Below are positions 17,185 to 25,494 of a stretch of DNA of 64,000 nt, piece after piece. The notes beneath the pieces are model-generated. The model had not been told where the DNA came from, ran no database searches, and saw only the letters and a list, made by a program, of their open reading frames with translations. The DNA is from Solirubrobacter pauli (GTDB lineage Bacteria; Actinomycetota; Thermoleophilia; Solirubrobacterales; Solirubrobacteraceae). The stretch is from positions 1,473,426 through 1,537,425 of the forward strand of contig NZ_RBIL01000001.1 of assembly GCF_003633755.1 (NCBI RefSeq), read 5' to 3'. The position numbers and the translations under genes are program-made. Each line of letters starts with the position of its first letter. Position 1 is the stretch's first letter.

Positions 17185-18980
17185 CTGAGCGCCTCGGCCA
17201 CGGCGGCGTCCAGGTCCTCGTCCTCGCCCTCGACGCGGACGACCGGGAGCCCGGGGTCGAGGTCCTCGATGCCCGCGCCGGCGACGAGCACGAGCGCGAA
17301 GCCGTCGGCCTCGGCGAGCGCGTCCGGGTCCGCGAACGTCGTCACGCGGCGGCCGAGCCGGCGGGCCGCGCGGGCGAGCGCCTCGCGGCGGGGCGCGCGG
17401 CGGTCGTAGACGGCGATCGGCGGCTTCGCCAGCGGCAGCGGCAGCGTGATCCGGAACGTCGACCCCGCGCCGGGCTCGCTCTCGGCCCAGATCCGGCCGG
17501 CGTGCTGCTCGACGATCGCGCGGGTGATCGGGAGCCCGAGGCCGGTCCCGCCCTTCTCGCGGTGGTCGGACGCGTCGACCTGGCGGAAGCGCTCGAAGAC
17601 CGCCTCCAGCTGGTCGAGCGGGATGCCGCGGCCTTCGTCGCGGACGGAGATCAGCACCTCGCTGCCGTGCGCCTTGACGATCGTGCGGACGCTCCCGCCG
17701 GGCGGGGAGAACTTGATCGCGTTGCCGACCAGGTTCACGAGCGCCTGCACGATCCGGTCGGGGTCGACGTGCAGCTGCAGGTCGGCGGGTGCTTCCCAGA
17801 GCAGCTCGACGCCCGCGTCGTCGGCGACGTGCTGCACCACCTGCGCCGTGCTCTGCAGCAGCTCGAGCGCCGTGACGCCGCGGACCTCCAGCTCGACGCG
17901 TCCGGCCTGCAGCCGCTCGAGGTCGAGCGTCTCGTCGACCAGCCGCGACAGCCGCTCGGTGTTCTGGCGCGCGATCGCGACCATGTCGGTCGCCTCCTGC
18001 GGCAGCTCGCCCGCGATCCCCGCCTCGAGCAGCCCGAGCGACCCGCGGATCGACGTGAGCGGCGTGCGCAGCTCGTGGCCGACGACCGAGACCAGCTCGT
18101 CCTTGAGGCGCTCGACCTCCTTGCGCTCGGTGATGTCCTCGATCATCCCGATCGCGACGTCCGGCCGGCCCTCGCGGTCACGCAGCATCGACGCGGTCAG
18201 CGCGCCCCAGAACCACGTGCCGTCGGGGCGCACGTAGCGCCGCTCGCGCCGCAGCCGGTCGATCTGCCCGGCGAAGAGCTGCCCGACGTCGTCGTTGTCG
18301 CGCTCGGCGGGGTGGGTGATGGCGGAGACCGGGAGCCCGCGCAGCTCGTCGGGCTGGATGTCGACCATGGCCGCGAACGCGAGGTTGGCCTCGACCAGGC
18401 GACCGTCGGCGTCGACCATCGTCATGCCGATCGCTGACTCGTGGAAGACGGCGCGGAAGCGCTGCTCGCTCTCGCGCCACGCGGCCAGCGCGGCCGAGAG
18501 CTCCTTGTGGTTGAGCTCGTCCTCGGCGATCCGCGCGAGGTCGTGCAGGAGCGCGAGCTCCTCGTCGCCGAACGCGCGCGGCTTGGTGTCGATCACGCAC
18601 AGCGTGCCGACGCGGAAGCCCGTCGCGGTCGTGAGCGGGATGCCGGCGTAGAAGCGGATGTGGGGCGGCCCGGTGACGAGCCGGTTGTCCGCGAAGCGCG
18701 GGTCCTGCGTGGCGTCGGGGACGATCAGCGGCCGCGGCTTCTCGATCGCCACGCTGCAGAACGACACGGCGCGGTCGTCCTCACGCGAGTCGACCCCCAG
18801 GCACGCCTTGTGCCACTGGCGGTCCTCGTCGATGAGCGTGACCGTCGAGATCGCCGTGTCGAACACCGCGACGGCGATCCGGGTGAGCCGGTCGAAACGT
18901 TCTTCCGGCGGTGTGTCGAGGATCCTCAGCGTGTGCAGCGCGCTGAGGCGGTCGGACTCCAAATCCGCTGTTGTCGCCAC
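17181..18980 (-). CDS. Cytoplasmic hybrid-like sensor histidine kinase (GAF-PAS-HisKA-HATPase)
   Basis: 599 residues, no membrane segment. Domains in order: GAF (about 20-160), PAS (about 175-300, SEQRFRAVFHESAIGMTMVD), HisKA with the phosphorylated His in VVGHELRTPLTSIRG (near residue 315), HATPase (N-box LVNLVGNAIKFS, G1 DEGRGIP, G2 GGTGLGLPI), and about 80 C-terminal residues that look like a receiver domain without a phosphoacceptor Asp (LVLVAGAGIEDLDPG). The GTG at 18980 is chosen because TACCGT lies exactly 7 nt upstream; GTG at 18989 is the longer option. It is coupled to the response regulator by a 4-bp overlap and divergent from an HPt gene, giving a complete phosphorelay. Confidence 0.9.
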   Translation of the reverse strand: MATTADLESDRLSALHTLRILDTPPEERFDRLTRIAVAVFDTAISTVTLIDEDRQWHKACLGVDSREDDRAVSFCSVAIEKPRPLIVPDATQDPRFADNRLVTGPPHIRFYAGIPLTTATGFRVGTLCVIDTKPRAFGDEELALLHDLARIAEDELNHKELSAALAAWRESEQRFRAVFHESAIGMTMVDADGRLVEANLAFAAMVDIQPDELRGLPVSAITHPAERDNDDVGQLFAGQIDRLRRERRYVRPDGTWFWGALTASMLRDREGRPDVAIGMIEDITERKEVERLKDELVSVVGHELRTPLTSIRGSLGLLEAGIAGELPQEATDMVAIARQNTERLSRLVDETLDLERLQAGRVELEVRGVTALELLQSTAQVVQHVADDAGVELLWEAPADLQLHVDPDRIVQALVNLVGNAIKFSPPGGSVRTIVKAHGSEVLISVRDEGRGIPLDQLEAVFERFRQVDASDHREKGGTGLGLPITRAIVEQHAGRIWAESEPGAGSTFRITLPLPLAKPPIAVYDRRAPRREALARAARRLGRRVTTFADPDALAEADGFALVLVAGAGIEDLDPGLPVVRVEGEDEDLDAAVAEALR

Positions 18981-18987
18981 GATCAAC

Positions 18988-19005
18988 ACGGTACCCGCCT
19001 ACCAT
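18988..19005. promoter_or_regulatory. Divergent pair of -10 boxes for kinase and HPt genes
   Basis: On the minus strand TACCGT (18993-18988) lies 7 nt before the kinase GTG. On the plus strand TACCAT (19000-19005) lies 7 nt before the HPt GTG at 19013. Neither gene has a ribosome-binding site. The two boxes are only 6 bp apart, so the promoters must compete or be co-controlled. Confidence 0.6.
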
Positions 19006-19012
19006 CGGTGCC

Positions 19013-19306
19013 GTGCAGGAAGCGGATGAGCTGCAGGCGGTGATCGCGGCCATGTTCGCGAGTGCCCGCCCCCGGCTGCTCGCACGCGTCGAAGCGCTGG
19101 AGGCGGCCGTCACCGCCGACCTGCGAGAGCCCGAGCGCGCTGAGGCGTTGATCCAGGCGCACACGCTCGTCGGCACGCTGGGCACGTTCGGCCGCCCGGA
19201 GGCCTCCGACGCGGCCCGGCTGGCCGAGTCCGGCCTGGAGTCACGCGACCGCGACGTCGTGTGCGCCGCGGTCGAGCGCCTGCGCGCCGAGATCGAAGCC
19301 GGCTAG
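19013..19306 (+). CDS. HPt (histidine phosphotransfer) domain protein
   Basis: 97 residues forming one helical bundle. The motif QAHTLVGTLGTFGRPEASDA matches the HPt consensus HxLKGxxxxxG, with the phosphorylatable His at residue 50; the usual Lys is replaced by Val. The start is a GTG at 19013, 7 nt after TACCAT. It is divergent from the kinase and response-regulator pair and probably shuttles phosphate between the kinase and one or more receivers. Its stop codon shares the CTAG tetranucleotide with the convergent DedA gene. Confidence 0.8.
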   Translation: MQEADELQAVIAAMFASARPRLLARVEALEAAVTADLREPERAEALIQAHTLVGTLGTFGRPEASDAARLAESGLESRDRDVVCAAVERLRAEIEAG

Positions 19307-19998
19307 GGCCGCCGCGCCTGGCGCGAGGCGACGTAGTACTGGCGCACGAACACGACCACGATCAGCCCGAGCCCCAGGTAGAGGCCGTACCGGGAGATCG
19401 CTTTCGCGGTGTCCACGGCCTCCTGCCCGATCGCGTACCCGAGCCCGATGCACAACGCGATCCACAGCCCCGAGCCGATCGCGTCCAGCACGAGGAACTT
19501 CCACAGCTTCATCCGCGTCCAGCCCGCCGCCGCGTAGATCAGCACGTTCGGCACCGGCTGGAAGTACGCGATCACGATCGCGAGCCAGCCCCACCGCCGC
19601 GTCAGCCGCTCGAGCCGTTGCGCGCGCTTCTCCGCCTTCGGGTGGTTGCCGATGAACACGTCGATCGCCCGCCGTCCCCACCGTCGCCCGGCCCACCAGT
19701 AGAGCCAGTCGAACATCATCATCCCGGGGATCGACACCAGCACCACGAGCGGCAGCGACGCCTCGCCGATCCGCACCATCCCGCCGAGCGTGACCATCCC
19801 CGACATCGAGCCCTTGAGCAGCACGAGGATGTACGGGTGCGCCAGCAGCCCGGGCGTCAGCGGCATCAGCGCGAGCAGGTACAGCCCGCTGGCGACGATC
19901 GCGCCCATCAGGAACTTGTCCGCGGGCTGGGCCTTGCCCTCCCACGGGAGCGGGGACGGCTGCGCGTTGTTGGGCACGGCGGCCCCGTCCTCGCTCAT
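19303..19998 (-). CDS. DedA/SNARE-associated (VTT domain) membrane protein
   Basis: 231 residues. About five hydrophobic segments; the VTT-domain signature is seen in GRRWGRRAIDVFIGNHPK and in the following IAYFQPVPNVLIYAAAGWTRM. Proteins of this family move phospholipids or undecaprenyl phosphate across the membrane, and some affect envelope stress resistance. The N-terminal 35 residues are soluble (MSEDGAAVPNNAQPSPLPWE). The ATG at 19998 is set by TATCCT exactly 7 nt upstream, which excludes readings that start inside the M1 peptidase region. It ends convergently with the HPt gene at a shared CTAG. Confidence 0.82.
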   Translation of the reverse strand: MSEDGAAVPNNAQPSPLPWEGKAQPADKFLMGAIVASGLYLLALMPLTPGLLAHPYILVLLKGSMSGMVTLGGMVRIGEASLPLVVLVSIPGMMMFDWLYWWAGRRWGRRAIDVFIGNHPKAEKRAQRLERLTRRWGWLAIVIAYFQPVPNVLIYAAAGWTRMKLWKFLVLDAIGSGLWIALCIGLGYAIGQEAVDTAKAISRYGLYLGLGLIVVVFVRQYYVASRQARRP

Positions 19999-20005
19999 TT
20001 GATCG

Positions 20006-20011
20006 AGGATA
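20006..20011 (-). promoter_or_regulatory. -10 box TATCCT of the DedA gene (leaderless start)
   Basis: TATCCT, then 7 nt (CGATCAA), then ATG, without a ribosome-binding site. It sits between the M1 peptidase stop at 20031 and the DedA start, so DedA need not depend on the peptidase transcript. Confidence 0.55.
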
Positions 20012-20030
20012 GGGCCGCCGGCCACGATGC

Positions 20031-22586
20031 CTACGGCTGCGTCGTCGACAGCGTGAAGGTCAGCGTCTTCGAGTACGTGCCCGTGCGCAGGGCGTCGGTC
20101 GCGCCGATCTCCTGCGTGAAGGTCGCGTTGACCTTGTCGTTGCTGGCCGGGCCCGTGTAGGCCTTGACCACGCCGAGGCCGCCGAGCGGCTTGGGCAGCG
20201 CGAAGGACCCGTTGACGAGGTAGCCGGGCTTGTTCGCGCTCGTGTCGGCCACCGACAGCGTCGCCTCGCCGGCCGTGGTGGTCACGGTCGCCTCGGTCGT
20301 GGCGGTGTACGTCTTGGCGAAGCCCGGGGTGAACGGCGCGAACGTGCCGGGCGCGCCGAGCGTCAGCGACAGCGTCGCGGGGACCGAGCCGTCGACCGTG
20401 CCGGTCGTGTCCGTGCCGTACGGCGAGCAGCCGCCGTTGGCGTCGTAGAAGCCGCCGCCGGCGAGGCCCGGGCCGGTGATCGTCGGCTTGTTGCCGGCGC
20501 CGGTGTAGGCCGTGTCCCACCACTGCTGGAAGAAGGCGTCGAGCTTGTTCGTGCAGCCCGCGGTCTTGACCGGCAGCCACTTCTTGTAGATCGCGATCTG
20601 CTGCGGCTGCGTGATCGAGCTGCCGCCGTAGGTGGTCTGGATCTCCTTCGAGGCCTTGTCGAAGTTGCCGGCGCCGAGGATCGCCCGCAGTGCGATGTAC
20701 GCGCGGCCGGACCGGGTGTAGGTCTGCGAGCCGAAGAGGTTCGCGTTCGTCGGCTTGGACGGCGCGACGGCCCAGCTCGTGTTCGGGCCGTTGTAGGTGT
20801 TGTTGAAGCGCGTGACCAGCGAGGCCTCGAACGCCGCGTCACCGGCCGGCGTGCCGAGGCCGCCCGCGTTGGTGGCCGCGGTGCGGGCGGTGTTGTAGCC
20901 CTCGGACAGGTCGGCGTAGCCCTCCTTGAAGAAGGTGCGCTCGTAGATGTCCTCGGACACGTTGTCGCCCCACCACTGGTGCATGTTCTCGTGGTTGAAC
21001 GTGCCGAAGCTGATCGAGCCGCCCTGGAACGTGATCTTGGTCTGCATCTCCTCCGCGAAGCTCACGCTCGGGAGGCCGATGATCACGCCGTTGGTGGAGA
21101 ACGGGAACGGGCCGTTGAAGGGGATCTGGAAGTTCGTGATCTCCTCGTGGCGATCCATGACGGCCTTGTTGGACACCTTGCGCGTCGCGGAGATGCCGGC
21201 GGCCTGGGCCGTGTAGTAGACGGTGCCGCTGGGCGACACGCGCTCGGTCATCTCGTAGTTGCCGATCGAGTTCTCGACGAGGTAGTTGGCGATCGGCTCC
21301 GGCGACTTCCAGTGCCACGTGCGCGAGCCGCCGGGGAACAGGGCATCCGCGGCGTTGTCCGTGAAGCCGATCAGGCGGCCGTTGGAGATCGCGGTGCGAC
21401 CGGTGCCGGTCGCCGAGTCCCAGTTCGTGGTGCTCCAGAACTCGTACGTCGGCTTGGACGTCGGGTGGTTGTTGAGCGGCATCCAGGCCATCGAGCCGAC
21501 GGGCTCGGTGGTCATGAAGCCACCGTCGCCGGCCGGGTTCTCGTTGCGGAACCAGCCCTCGGTGGCGCCGTCACCGTCGACGTGGACGCCAGGGCGGCCG
21601 GTGTACTTGATCTGGACCTTGAAGTCCGTGCCGGCCGGGATCGGCGCCGAAGGCGTGATCACGAGCTTGGTGGCCGGGCACTGCAGGCCCTGGAGCGACG
21701 CCTCCGGGCCCACCGGGGCGCACGCGGGCGGGTTCGGGTTGCTCGCGCTGACCGGGTTGGAGTTCGACGCGGCGTGCGCGAGCGGGTTCGGGTCGTCCGG
21801 ACCGTTCGGGTTGCCGGGGAACGTCGGCTGCTTGAAGGTGTAGGTGACCGGGACCCCGTTGATCGTGATCTCCTTGACCGTCAGGTCAGGGCCCTTGACC
21901 TCGGGGTGGGACGGATCGACGTAGCCGTTGGAGCGCTCGAAGTCGAGGCTGAACTCCGTCAGGCACTTGTCCGCGCGCTGCTGCAGGTCGACGTAGGTGC
22001 CGTCGAGGAACAGGTTCGAAGGCGCGTCGTACACCAGGTGGATGTCCGTATGCAGGCTCTTGTAGCCCGTGTTGCCCGTCTCCGGGTACAGGCGCGAGCC
22101 GGCCGGCTGCAGCGAGCGCCCGCCGGGGCCGCACTCGGCCGGGGCCTGCGCGGCGCGCGCCGTCGCGGGCCGGACGGGCGTGCCGCCGCCGATCAGGACC
22201 TCGTCCTGCGCGGTCGCGCAGCCGAGCGAGCCGTCGCCCTTGCCGTACGACGTGCAGGCGCCGAGGTAGTAGTTGCCGCGCTCGAGCGACGAGGGCAGCG
22301 CGACCTTGACGCGGTAGTCGGCCTTGCCGTGTGCGCCGACGTCCACCGCGGTGCGCCCGATGACGGCCGCGTCCGTGCCACGCCGGAAGATGCGCACCGT
22401 GACGGCGGCCCGCTTGGCGTGGCCGGTGTCATTGACGACCGTGCCGTTGAGCGTCCCGGCGGTGGCTCCGGCCTTGAGCGAGCTGAGCGACGACACCGAG
22501 ACTCCCGGCGCCGCCTGCGCCGGCGCCGCGGCTACGCCCAGCGCGACCAGGGCGACGCCCAGGGCGCGCCTGCTTCGACGATCCAT
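20031..22586 (-). CDS. Secreted M1-family metallopeptidase with shared C-terminal module
   Basis: 851 residues. A signal peptide ends AQA|APGV; a beta-rich N-terminal region follows. The zinc site is complete: HENMH at 532-536 and, exactly 18 residues on, E555 in FFKEGYADLSEG, the HExxH-X18-E pattern of M1 aminopeptidases. The last 115 residues (VPATLSLTLGAPGTF to TLTFTLSTTQP) are homologous to the end of the LVIVD protein at 8069 and probably serve attachment or sorting. The ATG at 22586 is preceded by GAGGGGG about 12 nt away, a loose ribosome-binding site. It should cleave peptides outside the cell. Confidence 0.9.
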   Translation of the reverse strand: MDRRSRRALGVALVALGVAAAPAQAAPGVSVSSLSSLKAGATAGTLNGTVVNDTGHAKRAAVTVRIFRRGTDAAVIGRTAVDVGAHGKADYRVKVALPSSLERGNYYLGACTSYGKGDGSLGCATAQDEVLIGGGTPVRPATARAAQAPAECGPGGRSLQPAGSRLYPETGNTGYKSLHTDIHLVYDAPSNLFLDGTYVDLQQRADKCLTEFSLDFERSNGYVDPSHPEVKGPDLTVKEITINGVPVTYTFKQPTFPGNPNGPDDPNPLAHAASNSNPVSASNPNPPACAPVGPEASLQGLQCPATKLVITPSAPIPAGTDFKVQIKYTGRPGVHVDGDGATEGWFRNENPAGDGGFMTTEPVGSMAWMPLNNHPTSKPTYEFWSTTNWDSATGTGRTAISNGRLIGFTDNAADALFPGGSRTWHWKSPEPIANYLVENSIGNYEMTERVSPSGTVYYTAQAAGISATRKVSNKAVMDRHEEITNFQIPFNGPFPFSTNGVIIGLPSVSFAEEMQTKITFQGGSISFGTFNHENMHQWWGDNVSEDIYERTFFKEGYADLSEGYNTARTAATNAGGLGTPAGDAAFEASLVTRFNNTYNGPNTSWAVAPSKPTNANLFGSQTYTRSGRAYIALRAILGAGNFDKASKEIQTTYGGSSITQPQQIAIYKKWLPVKTAGCTNKLDAFFQQWWDTAYTGAGNKPTITGPGLAGGGFYDANGGCSPYGTDTTGTVDGSVPATLSLTLGAPGTFAPFTPGFAKTYTATTEATVTTTAGEATLSVADTSANKPGYLVNGSFALPKPLGGLGVVKAYTGPASNDKVNATFTQEIGATDALRTGTYSKTLTFTLSTTQP

Positions 22587-22671
22587 GTCTTTCTTGACCC
22601 CCTCGAACTTCCAACCCAGTGAGACGCGCGAGCATCTCGGCGATTGATGGGGGGACGATGAGAAACAGGGC

Positions 22672-23871
22672 CTAAGCCAGCTGTCCTAGCCAAATGTCGG
22701 GGGCGCTCCGCACCTCGATGTCCGTCGCTCCCCGCCAGGACGCGAGCCGCTCGAGCTCGCGCCGGATCGCCTTCGGCAGGCGTGCTCCGCGCGGCACCTT
22801 CTCCTCCGCGTGCACCGCGTGCGCGACCAGCACTCCGCGCTGGCGGTCCATCGCCAGGTCGGCGCGGCCGACGAGCCGGTCGCCGTCGAGGATCGGCAAC
22901 ACGAAGTACCCCCAGCGGCGTTTGGGCTTGGGCACGTAGATCTCGAGCCGGTGGTGGAAGCCGAACAGCGCCTCGGTGCGCGCGCGGTCGCACAGCAGGT
23001 TGTCGAACGGGCTCAGCAGCGCCGTGCGCGGCTTGAAGTCGTCGTCGCCCAGGCGCTCGACGTCCTCCGCCAGCACCCACCAGTCCTCGCCGAGCCCGTC
23101 GACGGCGAGCGGCACGATCACGCCCTCGCGCCGCAGCGCCTCGAGCACCGCCGGCATGTCGGGGTAGCGGAAGCGGGTGAAGTGCACGCGGATGTGCGGG
23201 GCGCGGGCGGCGCCGAGCGCGCGGATCGCGTGCACGACCGCGCGCCGCTGGACCTCGAAGCCGCTCAGCTCCTCGGCCGGCGCGTCGGGCGGCCAGCACC
23301 GCTCCATCAGGTCCCATACGCGCTGCGCCCCGTCCCGCCGCGCGATGCCGGCCTGGCCGGCGACCCACAGCATGTCGAGCATGCGCGCGACGGTGCGGCC
23401 GTTGGTCCAGCCGCCGGTGGAGGTCCACCCCACGTTCGCCTCGTCCTCGATCTCCCGTGCGCGCAGCGGGCCGTGCTCGCCCAGCCGGGCGAGGATGCGC
23501 GCGCGGAACTCGGGCTCGCCGTCCCACCACGCGCGCTGGCGCGGGTAGCGCGGCGGGTGGAAGGCGAAGCGGTGGATCGGCAGGTCCTCCGCGAGGACGT
23601 ACGACGCCTCGTGCGCCCAGTACTCGAACAGGCGCCGGTCCTCGTACGCGAGCCGCTCGAACGCGCGCTCGTCGAACCCGCCATGGCGGCTGAACAGCAC
23701 GAGCAGGTGGTTGCGGGCGACGACCGCGGTCGGATCGAGCTGCAGGCAGCGCAGCGCGCGCACGGTCTCGAGCAGGTCCTGCGCAGTCGGCTTGCGGCGC
23801 GGAGCCGGGCCGTCGAGGCGCTGGTTGCGGATGGCGAGCCGGCGGACGGCCTGGGGAGTGGCGCGGAGCAC
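22672..23871 (-). CDS. AlkX/YcaQ-type DNA glycosylase (winged-helix, HTH_42 family)
   Basis: 399 residues, the length of E. coli YcaQ. Family features are clear: RCLQLDPTAVVARNHLLVLFSR contains the catalytic-type Q-x-D motif (Q44, D46), then EYWAHEASY, ALLSPFDNLLCDRARTEALF and YGYFVLP-like RWGYFVLPILDGDRLVGRAD. Members open DNA interstrand crosslinks or remove bulky N7 adducts by base excision. The GTG at 23871 is 4 nt after the ABC permease stop, so it is the third gene of a TetR-controlled exporter operon. In antibiotic producers related glycosylases act in self-resistance; the same role is inferred here from the neighbours. Confidence 0.87.
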   Translation of the reverse strand: MLRATPQAVRRLAIRNQRLDGPAPRRKPTAQDLLETVRALRCLQLDPTAVVARNHLLVLFSRHGGFDERAFERLAYEDRRLFEYWAHEASYVLAEDLPIHRFAFHPPRYPRQRAWWDGEPEFRARILARLGEHGPLRAREIEDEANVGWTSTGGWTNGRTVARMLDMLWVAGQAGIARRDGAQRVWDLMERCWPPDAPAEELSGFEVQRRAVVHAIRALGAARAPHIRVHFTRFRYPDMPAVLEALRREGVIVPLAVDGLGEDWWVLAEDVERLGDDDFKPRTALLSPFDNLLCDRARTEALFGFHHRLEIYVPKPKRRWGYFVLPILDGDRLVGRADLAMDRQRGVLVAHAVHAEEKVPRGARLPKAIRRELERLASWRGATDIEVRSAPDIWLGQLA

Positions 23872-23875
23872 CCGC

Positions 23876-24613
23876 TCAACTCTGCCGGAACAGGTGCGCG
23901 GCCGCGACGCGCCCCGCGACGATCCCGACCGCGCACCACGCGAACGCGATCCACAGGCTGTCTCCCACGGGCGTGCCCATCGTGAGCGCGCGGACGCTGT
24001 CCACGATCGGTGTCACCGGCTGGTGCTCCGCGATCCAGCTGAGCCCGGCGGGCATCGAGTCGGCGGGGACGAACGCGCTCGACACGTACGGTGCGAACGC
24101 GGCGATGAACGTCATCGCGTTGGCGCCCTCGACGGTCTTGGCGAGCAGTCCGAACGCCGCCGCCACCCACGAGATCGCGACCATCAGCGCGAGCAGGAGC
24201 GCGGCCGCGGCGAGCCAGCGCAGCGGGTCGGCTTCCGGGCGGAAGCCGACGACCAGCGCGACCGCGAGCACCAGGCTCGTCGAGACGACGTTGCGGGCGA
24301 CGGACGCGGCCACGTGACCCGTGAGCACCGCCCCGCCGGCGATCGGCAGCGTGCGGAAGCGGTCGATCACGCCGGTCGTCATGTCCATCGCGACGGCGAC
24401 CGCGGTGCTCGCCGCGCCGAACCCGACGCACAGGACGATGATGCCCGGCACGACGTAGTCGACGTACCGGCCGCCCGCGTCGATCGCGCCGCCGAAGACG
24501 TAGACGAACATCAGCAGGATCGCGACCGGCAGCAGGATCGCGGTCAGCAGCGCGTCGACCGAGCGGACGCTGTGGCGCAGGCTGCGGCCGACGAACGTGA
24601 GCGAGGCGGTCAT
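23876..24613 (-). CDS. ABC-2 type exporter permease (DrrB-like)
   Basis: 245 residues with six predicted membrane helices. The ABC-2 signature region reads DMTTGVIDRFRTLPIAGGAVLTGH, matching the daunorubicin-exporter DrrB type (MDxxxGxxDRFRSLPI). It pairs with the ATPase encoded upstream: the ATG at 24613 overlaps its stop codon (ATGA). It would export a hydrophobic or drug-like molecule; the cargo is unknown. Confidence 0.9.
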   Translation of the reverse strand: MTASLTFVGRSLRHSVRSVDALLTAILLPVAILLMFVYVFGGAIDAGGRYVDYVVPGIIVLCVGFGAASTAVAVAMDMTTGVIDRFRTLPIAGGAVLTGHVAASVARNVVSTSLVLAVALVVGFRPEADPLRWLAAAALLLALMVAISWVAAAFGLLAKTVEGANAMTFIAAFAPYVSSAFVPADSMPAGLSWIAEHQPVTPIVDSVRALTMGTPVGDSLWIAFAWCAVGIVAGRVAAAHLFRQS

Positions 24614-25464
24614 CGCGCCGCCTCCATGACCTCGCCGCCCGTGAGGGCGAAGAACACGTCGTCGAGGGTCGGGCGGTGCAGCTCGATCCGCTCCGCGTCG
24701 GGATGGTCCTCGAGCGCGCGGCGCACGTCGGCGGGCGCGTCGACCGGCACCCGGAGCGGCGGCCGGTCGGCGAAGTGCACCTCCAGCGTCTCGCTCGCCA
24801 CGCGGGCCTTGAGCTCCTGCGCGGTGCCCTGCGCGATCACACGGCCGTCGTCGATCACCGCGATCCGCCGGGCGAGCCGGTCCGCCTCCTCCAGGTACTG
24901 CGTGGTCAGCAGCACGGTCACGCCCTCGCCCGCCAACGTCTGGACCGCGTCCCAGACGGCGCGGCGGCTGCGCGGGTCCAGCCCGGTGGTCGGCTCGTCC
25001 AGGAACAGCACCTGGGGTCGCACCACGAGGCTCATCGCCAGGTCGAGCCGGCGGCGCATGCCACCGCTGTAGGACTCCACGCGCCGGTCCGCGGCGTCGG
25101 CGAGGTCGAAGCGCTCGAGCAGGTCGTCGGCGACCGTCGGCTTCACCCCGCGCAGGCGGGCCATCATCCGCAGGTTCTCGGCGCCGGTGAGGATGCCGTC
25201 GACCGCCGCCTCCTGCGCGGTGAGCGAGATCGCCGCCCGCACCGCGGCCGGGTCGCGGACGACGTCGTGGCCGGCCACCCACGCCGCCCCCGCGTCGGGC
25301 GCGAGCAGCGTCGTGAGGATGCGGACCGTGGTCGTCTTGCCCGCGCCGTTGGGGCCGAGCAGCGCGAACACCTCGCCCGCCTCGACCCGCAGGTCCAGGC
25401 CGTCCAGTACGCGCTGCTCGCCGAAGGCCTTGACGAGCCCGTCCGCTTCGATTGTGTATGCCAT
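24610..25464 (-). CDS. ABC exporter ATPase (DrrA-like)
   Basis: 284 residues. Walker A GPNGAGKTT (37-45), signature SYSGGMRRRLDLA, Walker B VLFLDEPTTGLDP, and the C-terminal domain typical of DrrA-type drug exporters (HRPTLDDVFFALTG). It energises the permease encoded next. The ATG at 25464 (MAYTIEAD) is set by TACACT exactly 7 nt upstream; an ATG two codons earlier is less likely. The promoter is overlapped by two inverted repeats that should bind the divergently encoded TetR regulator. Confidence 0.92.
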   Translation of the reverse strand: MAYTIEADGLVKAFGEQRVLDGLDLRVEAGEVFALLGPNGAGKTTTVRILTTLLAPDAGAAWVAGHDVVRDPAAVRAAISLTAQEAAVDGILTGAENLRMMARLRGVKPTVADDLLERFDLADAADRRVESYSGGMRRRLDLAMSLVVRPQVLFLDEPTTGLDPRSRRAVWDAVQTLAGEGVTVLLTTQYLEEADRLARRIAVIDDGRVIAQGTAQELKARVASETLEVHFADRPPLRVPVDAPADVRRALEDHPDAERIELHRPTLDDVFFALTGGEVMEAAR

Positions 25465-25469
25465 ACACA
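25453..25469. promoter_or_regulatory. TetR operator 1 (17-bp perfect palindrome)
   Basis: TGTGTATG-C-CATACACA is a perfect palindrome centred on 25461. It covers the start codon of the ABC ATPase. Binding by the neighbouring TetR protein is inferred from position and symmetry. Confidence 0.7.
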
Positions 25470-25471
25470 TC

Positions 25472-25488
25472 AGTGTACGCCATACACT
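25472..25488. promoter_or_regulatory. TetR operator 2 with both -10 boxes
   Basis: AGTGTA-N5-TACACT is a second inverted repeat centred on 25480, 19 bp from operator 1, so two dimers would sit on nearly the same DNA face. Its two arms are themselves the -10 boxes: TACACT on the minus strand 7 nt before the ATPase ATG, and TACACT on the plus strand 6 nt before the TetR ATG. Binding would shut both promoters at once. Confidence 0.7.
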
Positions 25489-25494
25489 CCTCGT

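Noticed and set aside
25453-25488. Short CRISPR-like or mobile-element repeat
   Set aside because: Only two palindromes, placed exactly at divergent promoters next to a TetR gene, so an operator explains them.
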